A stretch of DNA of 64,000 nucleotides from Sternotherus odoratus (Eukaryota; Chordata; Testudines; Kinosternidae): assembly GCA_032164245.1 (NCBI GenBank), contig JAVMKO010000005.1:46764193-46828192 (forward strand), in the 5' to 3' direction. A program made the translations under genes and the position numbers. The notes beneath the pieces were generated by a model. The model was given only the letters and a program-made list of their open reading frames with translations. It did not search any database and had not been told where the DNA came from. Below, piece after piece: positions 1 to 11,748 of this stretch (within the stretch, counting starts at the first letter, position 1; the number at the start of each line of letters is the position of its first letter).

Positions 1-597
1 AGGTGGTAGCTAGGGGATTTCTCATGACTGCAGCCCCCTTTGTTCTGTTCCACCCCATTTTATACCTTTGGCACAAGCCGGGAATCCTTTGTCTTTCTGG
101 GTCCCCACTCCTCTTTCTAAATGGAAAAGCACCAAGTTTAAGATGGATTCCAGTACCAGGTGGCATGGTCACATGTCCTGTGAGACTCCAAGCCTTCATT
201 CTTCCCAGCCTGACTCACAGAAAAGCTTGCAATTAAACAGAGCCATCAGTTGTCCTGGTTAATTGGAGCCATCAAGATTCCAAACCACCATTAATGGCCC
301 ACACTTTGCATAATTACAATAGGACCTCAGAGTTATATTTCATATTTCTATTTTCAGAAAGAAGAATAATATATTCATACAAATAGGATGAACACACTCA
401 GTAGATTATAAGCTTTGTAATGATACCTTACAAGAAATCTTTTGCATGAAGTATATTCCAGTTACATTATATTCACACTTATTAGCATATTTTCATAAAA
501 TCATATAAAATGCAATGTCACAATTACTTATGCAATGTTTAATTAGTGTGTGGAACCTCCTGCTGCACGATATTAATGAGACAAATACTGTAACTAA
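1..597. other. Intergenic, nothing recognised
   Basis: AT-rich sequence without a convincing exon, splice-site pair or repeat that I can name. The short open frames have no coding character. It ends at a TAA trinucleotide (595-597) that is the likely target-site copy of the transposon starting at 598. Confidence 0.5.
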
Positions 598-932
598 GGC
601 CTGGTCTACACTATTCAGTAAAGTCGAATTTATCCGTGTTAAATCGATCCTTCCACTTTGCCGTCTTCACTATGATGCCATTTAGGTCATCCTAAAAGGG
701 TCTTTAAATCAATTTCCAAACTCCTGGCCGACAAGGGGAGTAGTGCTGAAATCGATGTTTCCGGGTCAAACTAGCGTTAGTGAGGACGCAATTCAGCGTT
801 ACCGGCCTCCGGGAGCTATCCCAGAGTGCTCCAGTGTGACCACTATGGACAGCGCTCTGAATGCAGATGAACTGGACAGTTAGACAGGAAGAGCCCCGGA
901 AACTTTTGAATCTCACTTCCTCTTTGGCCAGC

Positions 933-2285
933 ATGGCAAGATCTCCTGCACAGCTCACCATGCAGAGCCCACCAGCAGAGGAGACCACGCAGTCCCAGAA
1001 TCAAAAAAGGGCCCTAGCATGGACCATAAGGGAGGTGCTGGATTTGATTGCTGTGTGGGGAGACGAATCTGTGCTGGCAGAACTGCGATCCAAAAAAGAA
1101 ATGCCAATACATATGCTAAAGTCTCCAAGGGCCTGATGGAGAGAGGCCACAACAGGGACGCACAACAGTGCCGTGTTAAAATTAAGGAGTTGAGGCAAGG
1201 CTATCTGAAAACCTAAGAAGCCAATGGACGCGCCGGGTCACAGTCCAAGACATGCCGCTACACATACTTCTACACTGAGCTGTATGTCATTCTAGGGAGG
1301 AGCGCCACAACTACCCCACCTGTGTCTGTGGACTCCACCGATGGGGGGGATTGTCATCATGGCACAGGATATGCTGGACGAGGAAGATGAGGTGGAGGAG
1401 AACTATGACAGCGAGGAGTCTACGGAATAGGCAAGCAAAGACACCTATCTCCCCAAAAGTCAGGAGCTGTTCATCACCCTGGAGCCAGTAACCTCCCAAC
1501 CCTCCCAGGACGGTATCCCAGATGGGGAAGGCGTGCAAGGCAGCCCTAGTGAGTGTCCCTTGATCAATCAAGTGCCCGCTTGACAAACTATTTTTTTTAA
1601 TAATTACTGTGTCCTGTGAACTTGGGGTGCAGGAGTGTCTGCAAGTGTGTTTCTGTCTTTAAAGAAATCCTCCCAGCAGTTCCTTGAGCTTTTTTTGGGG
1701 GGGAGGGGAGGAGTTGAATCTGGATGGCCGCAGCGTCTGGGATTGTGTGCCCAGGTGTTCTCTGACCACGATAGGGGAGTGAGGCATAGACGCTGTGCTG
1801 TAATCGTCTGGCTGGCAGGGATCTTCCCGATACCAGCTAGGCACTGGGGGGTGGGGTGCAACTCTCATCTCAGAGAACTTTTTTATTTTATTTTTTTTTT
1901 AAATACCACTCTCCCTTTTTTTTTTCATCCGACAGCTGAAACTGTTTCCAGCCTCCCCCTCTCATCCGCATCCCACAGGCTCGCACAGATAAGGCGGCGA
2001 AAAAAATGCATGCGGGATGAGATGTTCATGGAGCTCATGCACTCTTTGTGCACAGAGGGAACAGAGCTTCGGACTTGGAGACAGTCAATGCTGGACTGCC
2101 GGAAAGCGGTAACTGAGCGTGAGGAAAGAAGGGACAAGAGGGAGCAGAGAAGGGACGAAAGGGAACAACAGAGGGACGAGAGAGAGGAGAGAAGGCAGGA
2201 AGCACTGCTCTGTCTTCTGGCGGAGCAAACCGACACGCTCTGGTGTCTGGTGGAGATGCAGAAAGGGCAGATGGAGCAAAGATGA
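933..2285 (+). pseudogene. Myb/SANT-like accessory gene of Harbinger A, broken
   Basis: Likely start ATG at 933. The trihelix/SANT core has tryptophans at the expected spacing (AWTIREVLDLIAVWG near 1017-1060). Frame is lost in an A-run near 1094 and the rest (NTYAKVSKGLMERGHNRDAQQC) continues in another frame to a stop at 1214. A second exon is plausible from the pyrimidine-rich acceptor ending at 1935. It encodes a strongly charged R/E/D-rich helix (near 2100-2210) and stops at 2285. In Harbinger elements this protein is known to bind the transposon ends and help bring the transposase into the nucleus. The product here is dead, judging from the frameshift and stops. Confidence 0.65.
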
Positions 2286-2551
2286 CCACTGCAGCCCCTC
2301 TGTAACTGCACCCTCCTCCCCAAGTTCCCTAGCCTCATCGCCAGCACTCCAAAGAACATGGGGGGGCAGGGTCTGGGCACCTTGCCACTCCACCCCAGAG
2401 GACTGCCCAAACACCAGAAAGGTGGTACTTCCAAAGTTGTGACTTGTTGTGTGTTCCTGTCCTCCCCTCACCCGCCACCCTGCCCGGTGCCTACCCCCCG
2501 ATCCCTTCCAATGCTACATTTGCAGCAATCCCCCCATTTCTGTGACCCCTT

Positions 2552-2591
2552 AATAAATAATGCATGGTTTTCAAACAGCAATGACTTTATT
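2552..2591. other. Convergent poly(A) signals between the two Harbinger A genes
   Basis: AATAAA at 2552-2557 (+) would end the Myb-like transcript. TTTATT at 2586-2591 is AATAAA on the minus strand and would end the transposase transcript. They lie about 30 bp apart, so the two transcripts would overlap tail to tail. Only the hexamers are visible; cleavage sites are inferred. Confidence 0.4.
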
Positions 2592-2720
2592 ATTGCTCAA
2601 CAAGTGATGAGGGAACGTGGGAGGGCGGCTGGCTGAAAGTTCAGTGCAGGGGAGCAAGAGAAAGGAAAAAGACACGTAGAAATAAAAAAAACTTTAAAAC
2701 ATTAGTCTGAGCAAGGGGGT

Positions 2721-4016
2721 TCAGGATGCATAAACAAACAGCACAAATGGAAACAAACTGAAGTCCCCTGCCGTGAAACTCGTTGTCAAGGCTTCTCTGA
2801 AGCGTGCTGTGTCAGAGGATGCCATTCTAACCGCCCTGGTGTCTCGCTGTGCGTAATTAGCAGCCAGGCAGTCTGCCTCAACCTCCCACCCCACCATAAA
2901 CCTCTCTCCCTTGCTCTCACGGAGACTGTGGAGCACGCAGCAAGATGCAATAACAATGGGAATATTTCTGGCTCTGAAATCTGAACGGGTCAGTAAGCTT
3001 CGCCAGCATCCCTTGAGACGCCCAAATGCACACACCATTCTGCATTTGCTCAGTATGTAGTTGAACAGCTCCTTACTACTGTCCAGGGCACCTGTGTATG
3101 GCTTCATCAGGCAGGGCATTAATGGATAGGCAGGGTCCCCAAGGATAACAATCAGCATTTCAACATTGTCAACAGTAGTTTTTTGGTCTGCGAAAAAAGT
3201 CCCTTCCTGCAGCTGTTTAAAAAGGCTAGAGTTCTTAAAGACACGAGCGTCATGAACTCTGCCCAGCCAACCCACATTGATGTTGGTGAAACATCCCCTG
3301 TGATCAACCAGCACTTGCAGGACCATGGAAAAGTACCCCTTGAGGTTTATGTACTCGTAGCCCTGGTGGTCCAGTGCCAGGATAGGGATATGCGTTCTGT
3401 CTATAGCCCCACCACAGTTAGGGAACCCCATTGCTGTAAAGCCATCCTCTATGGCCTGTACATTTCCCAGAGTCACTATCCTTATCCTACAGTGTCAGTT
3501 CAATGATTGAGTTGTCCACTTACATCACTGCAGCCCCCACTGTAGATTTACCCACTCCAAACTGATTGCAGATTGACTGGTAGTTGTCTGGCGTGGCAAG
3601 CTTCCAGAGGGTTATCACCACTCGCTTTTGAACTGTGAGGGCTGATCATATCTTGGAATTCTGGTGGTTCAGGACAGGGGAAAGCAAGTCACAATGTTCA
3701 ATAAAGGTGCCCTTACGCATGCAAAAGTTTCTGAGTCACTGGGAATCATCCCAGACCTGCAGCACTATGTGGTCCCACCTGTCCATGCTAGTTTCCCAGG
3801 CCCAGAATCGCTGTTCCATTGCATGAGCCTGCCTCATTGCCACCAGGATCCCTAAGCTGCCGGCGGCACTGCATTTGGGGAGGCCTGTGTCCATGTCCTC
3901 CTCACTCTCGTGACCGTTCTGCCTTCACATTCTTGCATAGGTTTTCCCTTTCTGCATACGTTGCACGAGCTGTTTACAATGCCTATAACTGCTGCGATGA
4001 GCTGAGTGGGGTCCAT
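2721..4016 (-). pseudogene. Harbinger A DDE transposase, broken
   Basis: The longest intact part is 2721-3476. It carries the first catalytic Asp in GAIDRTHIPI and the second in ILGDPAYPLMP. The third catalytic residue, the Glu of the VECAFGRLK block, is missing: the sequence reads RMVCAFGRLK, about two residues short. Upstream, 3480-3850 gives recognisable N-terminal pieces in other frames (a W-W-rich segment and an HTH-like segment). A start comparable to element B lies at 4016 (MDPTQL). Without the Glu this cannot be an active transposase. It is clearly related to the transposase at 34232-35483 but strongly diverged. Confidence 0.75.
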
Positions 4017-4045
4017 GCCCACACTACTATGGTGTCTGCACAGGC

Positions 4046-4530
4046 AGTCCAGGGAAAAGGGCAGAGCTGGCAGCGGAAGCATTCGACTAAGGAAGAACGG
4101 AGAAAGATGAGAGAAGAGATGCCACTCGGCGGGAGAAGAGATGCCACTCGGCGGGAGCTGCAGAAGCTGCCACACTTTAAGTACTTTTTACAAGTGCCTG
4201 GAGCATGGCAGGATAGCAGCCACAGGATGATTGATGCTGATGCCACCAGAATAGATATTCCAGCCGAACAATGGGAGGACCTTCAAGGTAGACAGACTCC
4301 TCTGGGCAATCCATGGAAAAGGGCAGAGATGGCAGCAGAAGCATTCGACTGAAGAAGAAGAAAGGAGAAAGATGGGAGAAGAGATGCCACTTGGCGGGAG
4401 AGGAGATGCCACTCGGTGGGAGTTGCCAAAGCCACCAGACGGGCAGAGAGAGAGAGAGAGAGCACGGAAGGACAGTAGGTGATTTGATGTAGTTTCAGGA
4501 TTGCCTGGAGTACAGTAGGATAGCAGGCGA
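4046..4530. repeat. Direct duplication inside Harbinger A
   Basis: A block beginning at 4046 (GGGAAAAGGGCAGAG, then GCATTCGACT, then GAAGAGATGCCACT) recurs at about 4303 with the same order of landmarks, including CCTGGAGxA near 4197 and 4506. The offset is about 257 bp at first and grows through indels. Within each copy GAGATGCCACTYGGYGGGAG is itself repeated twice. It sits just upstream of the old transposase start. The arrangement looks like a local tandem duplication. Confidence 0.6.
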
Positions 4531-4689
4531 CTTGAGAGCAGAGTTCTAGCAGGAGCGGTGGCTGGCCGACCACCACTCTGCCTGCCGAAAGCAGTATGGC
4601 GTCTGCAGGCCTGAAAGGCGCGAAACGGCTGTCTGCTGCACCTTGCACCGAGGGAGGGGCGAGTGACGGGAAGTGTGAACAAAAAAACC

Positions 4690-5433
4690 TGTGAGACTGT
4701 TTTTGCCCTTGTAGTGGGCTGACTGCCCCACTCCAGTGGAGAAGGGTTTAAAACAGCCCTGGGAAGGGCTATGGCTGGGGGCAAGCAGCTCCCAGGCTGA
4801 GTAGGGAAAAGCTGGGCTGATTGGGAAGCAGGCTCAGCTGGGTGGCCACGCCCCAAACAGACCAGGCCCTTATAAAAGGGCTGAGAGGCAGAGGCCTGAA
4901 AGCGAGTCTCTTCTGTCTGCAGAGGTGGACGGGCCTGGCTGCTAGGAGCTTGAGTAGGTACCTAGAGTGAAGCAGGGCTGGGGCAAGGCAAGAGGAGCTG
5001 AGGAAGCTCTGGCCTGGAAACCCCCAAGCTGCAGGGCCTAGGGGAAGGCCCAACAAGGGGTACTAGGGCTGCAGGGGGCAGCCCATGGCTCTAGAGATAG
5101 AAACAGCAGGCCAAACCCCCCTTGCCGGTGATGAGTGGCAATTATACTGCAGTCTGCCCCATTGAATGGAGGCAAGTGGTGACTGGCAGTTGCCTAGACT
5201 GAGGCAAGGTAGGGATAGAGTGTGGGGGTTCCCTGGGAGGGGAGACCCTAAGATCTGAGGGGGTACTGCAGGGGTGCAGCACCCTAGATAAGAGGACACT
5301 AGGGGCCAGGGAGGGACTCTGGGCCAGCAGCAAGTGGGACATCGGCCTGCAGAGGGCGCTCTGGACGCTGGAGTGACCTAATTCCCAGATGGACCAGCAG
5401 GAGGCGCTGCGGGGTGAGTCGCCGCCCTGCTAC
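4690..5433 (+). repeat. LTR-like insertion within Harbinger A
   Basis: The segment begins TGTGAGACTG and ends near CTGCTACA. It has a TATA box (TATAAAAG, about 4871) followed by a GC-rich leader, as in an LTR promoter with a transcription start 25-30 bp downstream. No internal gag or pol region and no clear target duplication is visible, so a solo LTR is the best guess. The exact left border is uncertain. It splits the Harbinger A transposase leader from the terminal sequence at 5440-5650, so it is probably younger than that element. Confidence 0.4.
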
Positions 5434-5692
5434 AGCCCCTATCATGCAATGCCGGCTTTACCCAGAATTCCAAGGGGCTGCGGGCACTGTGGGATACCTA
5501 CCCACAGTGTGCCGCTGATAGTCAACGCTAGCTGTGGAACTATGAATGTGATCTGCCGAATTAGCCCGCTTACTGGGGACACACACAATCGAATGAATAC
5601 CATCTGCTTTTTTAATTCGAACTCTAGAAAGTCGACATTAGCTCATAGTAAGTAAGGTTTTAGTCAGACAAGTAAAGAATGGGAGGGAGGAA

Positions 5693-5883
5693 GGGGGGGG
5701 GGATAGCTTAGTGGGTTGAGTATTGGCCGGTTAAACCCAGGGTTGTGAGCTCAATCTTTGAGGGTGCTATTTAGGGATATGGGGCAAAAAACTCTTGGAT
5801 GAGTTAATTGGGGATTGGTCCTGCTTTGAGCAGAGAGTTAGACAATCTCCTGAGGGCCCTTCTAACTCTGATATTCTATGACT
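5693..5883 (+). repeat. tRNA-derived turtle SINE (Cry-type)
   Basis: The 5' part GGATAGCTTAGTGGGTTGAG resembles a tRNA A-box region and GGGTTGTGAGCTCAATC resembles a B box, giving an internal pol III promoter. The 3' part ends in TCTGATATTCTATGACT, the tail shared with turtle CR1 LINEs, which are expected to supply its reverse transcriptase. Related copies lie at 14110 and 22979. Confidence 0.8.
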
Positions 5884-8800
5884 AGATGTTCATAATAATC
5901 AGCTGTTATAGTTAGGGTATAATTACCAGGCCTATCAATTCTCATACCTCAGGCATAAGCTAATCACCAGATGAGATGGGAGAGTTTTTCTCCATAGTAC
6001 ACTATTAGATATTTAGATGTACTATGGACATTTTAATGAAGTATCCAACATTGGACACTGCAAGAAACTGGATATAAGACTCGACTGACTATCAGTCTGA
6101 GCAAGTATGGCAATTCCTATGTCCCTGTGTAACCACCATTCATTGATCATGCTTGGCTAATTTCTACTTATTGGGACCAGATTAGTCTCTGACTTGGTTG
6201 CCACTTCATTACAAAGTATGCTAGTATATAGAAGCAATCTGGTACTATCTCCGTGGGCCTGCATTCTGCTGTAGGGTTCCTACAATGGTTTTCCTAATCA
6301 GTATCTGATCATTGAAATCCCCTATGATCATAGCACTGGACTTTTTTGTAGGTCTCCCCCTTTTTCTGCACAAAAATTTCCTAGTATCTTCAGCACAGTC
6401 ATATCTGGAACACCTATAGCACCATCTCAAAGTTCCTGTTTTATCCTTCACTTCCCCATCCAAACAATCTCTGCTCGGCGAGCCACAACACTAATCATAT
6501 TTCTTGTATGCTGATACAGTGTTTTTCTATTTTCATCGTGGCACCCCATTTTCTCACAGAGCTCCTTTCTTTGTCAACTCTGAGTTCACTGACAATTTGT
6601 TCCTATCTGTCTGTCTGTCTGTCTATCCATCCTTCTGTGCCACACTCATCACTGCATTATCTGAATGCCATACCATCCAACCTGGGCAGGCCTGACTTCA
6701 ATGACAGCTCCTTTCCTGACTGCATGTGACAGGCCCAGCCGCATTGATAGCCCCTTCCCGAGTGCCATGCAGAACTGGAAACAGAAATAACCCCAGACTT
6801 TGCATAGTTTATGGGGATGCCAAAAATCCTATTCTCACAGAACTGCTGGATAGCTAGGCCCGCAGGTGTTGGCTTTGTTTCCCCACAGCACGCTGAGTTT
6901 GTGAGGAAGTTCTTTGGTGATCATCATCTTTCCCTATTTTAGAGACCTGTAGTCGGGGACCAAGCTAAGTTATTCTATGTCATTTGGCTGAACTCCTACA
7001 GAACGTGCCCTTCTCCAGTGCTCTTCCACAGGGACAGGCTTCCTAAGAAACCAGAAGCTGCTGGTTATAACACCTTCCTACCCTTGCTGCTGGTGACACT
7101 GACATGACATCCTCAAATATCCTTGGGTCAAGGCTAAGGCAGCAGTTGTGAATTAATAAAGCAGAGGGATTTTTTTTTCTAGCTGTCATTTTTCAACACT
7201 CCTCAGTGATAACTTTGAACAGAGAAAAGAGAACTGCAAATCAGAAAGAATGCAATTCAAGGTTTGCCTTGATTCCTGTTTTATCCTCCCCACTCCTACC
7301 CTCTGTTTCTTGGAATCTGAACCAATAGCTGCTTCTCACATTCAGCATAGAAAGCAATTATATATCTTCTGCCAAAAAAGGAGACCCGCAGTAATTTACA
7401 CTGATGGCTGTGAGACCCATAGTGACGGTAGAATTCTGCAGTTTAGTGAACAAATATAGCTAAAGAAAAAGCATGAACACTGCATCACAAAATGGCTTTT
7501 GTTCCTTTCATTTGACCATTTTCAAATAGTTTTCATGATTTTCACACTTAATAATGTACCGTTTGATGTATTATACAAGGCATGAAGCCTCAGTAATATC
7601 AGCTCTCACTCCTGCACTGTTGCTGCTGTTATATCTTTGCTTTACAAGTGAGGCGACTTGTGCAGATTACAAAGTGTCTGGACTATCAAGGTTCTGCTAT
7701 GGAGAGCAGTGATGGGCATCAGTGGAAGAAAGGAGATCCTTGCCTGCCAGTTGCCTGTCTATTTCCAGCTCAGTAACACACATTTCAGAGCCCTCACCCT
7801 TCCCTCGGCACTGCCAGATCATCCCACCCAAGATCTCCTTTCAGATCCACTGTGGTAATAAGAGCATTCCTTAATGACAGTGAGAGACGCCTGACTCCCC
7901 TAGCATATCTGGGATCAACTGCATAACCTTGCTCTGGACAATTAACATCCTCCAGTCCTACCTTTGACACCTGAAGGGGTCTTTTCTGCTCAGAGCCCCC
8001 TTGCAGCCTGAAGCCCCAGGGGGGCCCTCCAGACAGCGTGACCAGCACCTCTTCTTCAGCTCCCATGACTTCAGCACCTTTGGTTTCTTTCCTTCTCTGA
8101 TAACCTCTTCCACTCTTCAAAGCAAACCCCCAGCTTTTATGGGGTGGTGGCTCCCCCTTCCATCTCCACAAATGGCATCCACCGCCTCTGGAGTCCCCCG
8201 AAAAGCCCTTTCCTCACTTTCTCCCTCAAGCTCAGACACACGAGATGAGAGTTCAGACCGATGAGCCCAGCCCTCCCTTGCTCTTCTGCACTCTCAGCTG
8301 CTGTGCTGCCTATGATTAGGCATTTGATTCTGCTTTTGGTAAGGGGCCAGAGTTATCCCTCACATGTGTCATGTCAATCTCACCCCCTCTGCCCCCCCCC
8401 CCCCCATGTACCATGGATCTCTCACCGACATGTGGCTGAAAATAGCTCACCTCCTGTCTGTCCCTAGAGCTTTGTCTCCCGCCCTTAAAGCTGGAGGGAT
8501 TTCATTTAAACATTTCAGTTTAAATGGATATTTCTACCTCTCACTCCCACAAGAACTCCTGAGTTCACACAGCAGTCAGGAGTCATTAAAATGACAGCTG
8601 CGGGAAGAGATAAGACACTAGATCAAACTCCCTCACAGCAGGCTCAGTTGTACCACCTGGCTCAGGGAATTTGAATGTGATCACTTTTGGTGAAACACTT
8701 TCTCCTTATATCTGTGAAGCCTGGCAGGATCTCCTCTTACTATGAATTCCCCCACAGCCAGTGCATTCCCCCCACATCCAGCCACGCCTTAAATGGTGTG

Positions 8801-9136
8801 ACTACGCTATATATAAATATCCACATACTTGGGGTTCTGTCTCTGCTCCATAGCTCCTGGGGACTACCTTTGATGTAGTGGGGGTTCCTGATTGGCTTGG
8901 AGCTGACAGTATGGCTCTGTGACACCTTCCCTTGCAGTGCCCATTGTGGGAATATGACACCCACGGCTATGCGAGCTGACACATGCGGTGCAGGTGTTAG
9001 GGCTCGTCCTCCCCCTTGCAGGGTCCTAGAGCCCAGGTAGCAGAGCCCAAACAGCTACACTGCAACTAAACATCCCCTTAGCCCAAGCCCTGTGAGCCCA
9101 AGTCAGCTGGCATGGGCCAATGGTGAGTTCTTAATT
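5884..9136. other. Intergenic, mostly unidentified
   Basis: I see no gene here. Simple repeats are a CTGT run at 6607-6624 and 14 C residues at 8392-8405. A minus-strand frame at 6245-6463 with a GDFN tetrapeptide may be a LINE endonuclease scrap, but the match is too short to call. 9000-9125 contains repeated AGCCC motifs resembling the end of a DNA transposon. Confidence 0.35.
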
Positions 9137-9600
9137 CATAGAATCATAGAATATCAGGGTTGGAAGAGACCTCAGGAGGTCATCTAGTCCAAACCCCTGC
9201 TCAAAGCAGGACCAACCTCAACTAAATCATCCCAGTCAGGGCTTTGACAAGCCTGACCTTAAAAACCTCTAAGGAAGGAGATTCCACCACCTCCCTAGGT
9301 CACCCATTCCAGTGCTTCACCACCCTCCTACTGAAATCAAGTTTTTCCTAATATCTAATCTAAACCTCCCCCACTGCAACCTGAGACCATTACTCCTTGT
9401 TCTGTCATCTATTACCACTGAGGACTCTCTGGATCCATCCTCTTCGGAACCCCCTTTCAGGCAGTTGAAAGCAGCTATCAAGTCCCCCCTCACTCTTCTC
9501 TCCTGCAGACTAAATAGTCCCAGTTCCTTCAGCCTCTCCTCATAAGTCATAAGCACCCTGATCATTTTTGTTGCCCTCTGCTGGATTCGTTCTGGATTGT
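9137..9600 (-). repeat. CR1 LINE, 3' end, antisense
   Basis: On the minus strand the sequence runs through the C-terminal coding remnant ([21 protein letters not shown], 9317-9565) to the CR1 3' UTR, with GGTTGGTCCTGCTTTGAGCA and the terminal ATTCTATGATTCTATGA-type octamers at 9140-9155. The copy is 5'-truncated, as usual for CR1, and has no functional ORF. Confidence 0.85.
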
Positions 9601-10107
9601 GGCAGAGGTTCTGGGGGCGGGTCGGTCAGGGGACTGGGAACGGGGGTGTGGGAGTCCCGGGGGGCCTGTCAGGGAGTGGGGGAGTGAATAGGGGTCAGGG
9701 CAGTCAGGGGACAGGGAGCAGGGAGGTTCGGTAGGGAGTGGGGTCCTGGGGTTGATTAGGGACGGGAGGGGTCTCTGGAGGGCGCGGTCAGGGGATAAGG
9801 AGCAGGGGGGAATAGATGGAGGTGGGGTCTTGGGAGGGTCTTCTTAATACACTGTATCTTGTTAATACACTGTATCTTTTAAGTAAGCTTATAAAATAAT
9901 TGTAATTAAAGAAAGGAGATACAATTTAACCATTGTTGAACAGATTTATTTACTGCATACACTGTGCTAGTTCTAACAAAAATGATTTGCTATTAATAAT
10001 AGAAATGCTCGAGGTCAAAGCAAGTTCTATATAATGCGCTTTCACCTATAATGCGGTAAGATTTTTTGGCTCCCAAGGACCGCGTTATATCGGGGTAGTG
10101 GTGTAAC
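9601..10107. repeat. G-rich repeat followed by a possible mariner-type fragment
   Basis: 9601-9835 holds imperfect repeats built on GGTCAGGGGAC and GGAGCAGGG. 10030-10107 contains two inverted-looking GCGNTATA blocks (ATAATGCGGTAAG and CCGCGTTATATCGGGG), a pattern I associate with short DNA transposons in turtle genomes. The class is not firmly established. Confidence 0.35.
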
Positions 10108-10781
10108 TGTTTTACAATTCTGTATGATGGCATTTTGATATGATAGCTTCACATTGTATCGCAGCGTGATGAGATTTTACTAAAACTATCACTTTGTGTC
10201 ACCTTTTGCTGTAATTCTGCCACACTGTGTTGCTTTGTGCTGCAACAATGCCAAGCTGTACTGCCATGTAATGACTCTTGTTTGCAGTGCAGTTACATTT
10301 TGATGTGAAATGGTGTGGTTTTGTGTGATATTTTTTACCACCAAAAAATCAGCATACCCTTTGGTTGCACAATGATGTTATGCTGCAATGCCGTGTTGTG
10401 TTGTGATCATATAATGGAATACACCTTACCAAAGAACTGTTGTGTAGTAGTGTAACAAAAACTCAAATACTTTCATATCATTGAGTCCATAAAAATGGCT
10501 GTTGTGACCGTTTTCATGACCATCACAGCCACTCTGAGATCATGGCTGCTGTCACTTCACTGGGTGAGCAGTTCCCAGCTGCTCTTGGCCCTATTTGGCT
10601 AGCAGCTAGTGGCAACCATGTCCCCACTGGGACTTGTGTGGCCCATATGGTAAGAAGTTGGTAACTCCTTTGGGCTTGTTGTCCATTGTATGACTGACTT
10701 GTGGTGACCCCACTGGACTGTGGCCTATTAAGCAGCTGGTGACCCCACCAAGTTAGTTCATGGCCAATTCAGTGAGAGGGT

Positions 10782-10915
10782 TACAGTGACCAGACAACAA
10801 TTGTGAAAAATTGGGACAAGGGGTTGGGTGGTAATAGGGGTAATAAGAGCCTATATAAGAAAAAGACCCCAAAATTGGGACTGTCCCTATAAAATTGGGA
10901 CATCTGCTCACCCTA
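10782..10915. mobile_element. hAT-type MITE
   Basis: Terminal inverted repeats TACAGTGACCAGA and, at the right end, TCTGCTCACCCTA. They are flanked by 8-bp target copies GAGAGGGT (10774-10781) and GAGAGGAT (10916-10923), matching 7 of 8. The inside contains inverted GGGACA/TGTCCC motifs and no coding capacity. Confidence 0.7.
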
Positions 10916-10969
10916 GAGAGGATGGTGACCCCAGCAGATTTCTGGCCCACTGGGTAAGTGAGGCCATTG

Positions 10970-11547
10970 CAGGGCCAGCAATAGGTTTTTTGCCACCCCA
11001 AGGAAAAAAAATGTTGTACCCTTTTTTAGGCTTTTACACATTTGAACTTTGCAATGGTTTTGGTTCCGTCTGTTTAAAATTTAAAAAAATGAAAACAGAA
11101 TTTGTAGTTAGAATAAGTAAATAAATACTTTACTCACCTTTACCAAGGTTTGATTACTTTGAAAGTTGAAACGATTTAAAACAAGTTCAAACACAAGCAA
11201 AATATTCAATATCACACCTAAACTACGGGCACCAATGCAACACGGATATTGGTGCGAATGAGCAGCACAGTACACACAAGTAATCATGATTCCTGACTTA
11301 AATAATCAATAACCGTTTTAACGTTAACACATTTACACACATTATGACGGTGACTGTGTCATGACGTGACACAATATTTTTCACATCACGCTCCTATTGC
11401 ACTACTGGAGATTTTTTTGCTCTTCATGTATTTTTTTCACCGTACATTGGTGGATTTTTCCGAAAAAAAGGGATGGCCAGCGTTGGAACGCCGACCCTGG
11501 AAAAGTGCCGCCCCAAGCACATGGTTCATTTGCTGATGCCGGCCCTG
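10970..11547. mobile_element. hAT-type nonautonomous element with perfect 8-bp target duplication
   Basis: Left end CAGGGCCAGCA, right end TGCCGGCCCTG (10 of 11 inverted match). The flanks 10962-10969 and 11548-11555 are both GGCCATTG. The 578-bp interior is AT-rich and noncoding. GCCACCCCAAGG near the left end is mirrored by GCCGCCCCAAGC near the right end. A 129-bp element of the same family lies at 28445. It inserted about 200 bp upstream of the CRE sites of the SEC24C promoter. Confidence 0.85.
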
Positions 11548-11740
11548 GGCCATTGGCTCTGGGGCCGGTGAACTCATTGAGCTTGCGTTGCAATGGATGA
11601 GTGGCTTGCAGACAATTGGATGAGTCTCTAATGACCTGGCAAATTGGTGCGTGACCTCATTGACTGTGCGGCTGGTGTTGCCCCCCACGGGTGCGGTCCA
11701 ATGAGCGAGTCATGGGTCCCTCCCGCGGCTCTCTTCCCCG

Positions 11741-11748
11741 TGACGTCA
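11741..11748. promoter_or_regulatory. SEC24C: CRE site (distal)
   Basis: Perfect TGACGTCA within TGACGTCATTGAC. It differs by one base from TGACCTCATTGAC 89 bp upstream (11652-11664), suggesting the site arose within a repeat unit. Confidence 0.55.

Larger units (their letters stand above)
598..5650. mobile_element. PIF/Harbinger DNA transposon, decayed (element A)
   Basis: The left end GGCCTGGTCTACACT follows TAA, the usual 3-bp Harbinger target. Inside are two convergent genes typical of animal Harbinger elements: a Myb/SANT-like DNA-binding protein on + and a DDE transposase on -. Both are broken. The right end near 5650 is eroded. It keeps an AAGTCGA-like core but not a full mirror of the left terminus, so this boundary is approximate. 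The motif at 5487-5503 matches, on the opposite strand, the leader upstream of the transposase in element B (34018-34034). This confirms that DNA right of the LTR-like insert still belongs to element A. The element probably cannot move. Confidence 0.75.

Noticed and set aside
5693..5883. tRNA gene
   Set aside because: Promoter boxes are present but the cloverleaf is broken and a CR1-like tail follows, so it is a SINE.
6245..6463. Minus-strand frame with GDFN, possibly a LINE endonuclease
   Set aside because: One tetrapeptide is insufficient; flanking residues do not match a family I can name.
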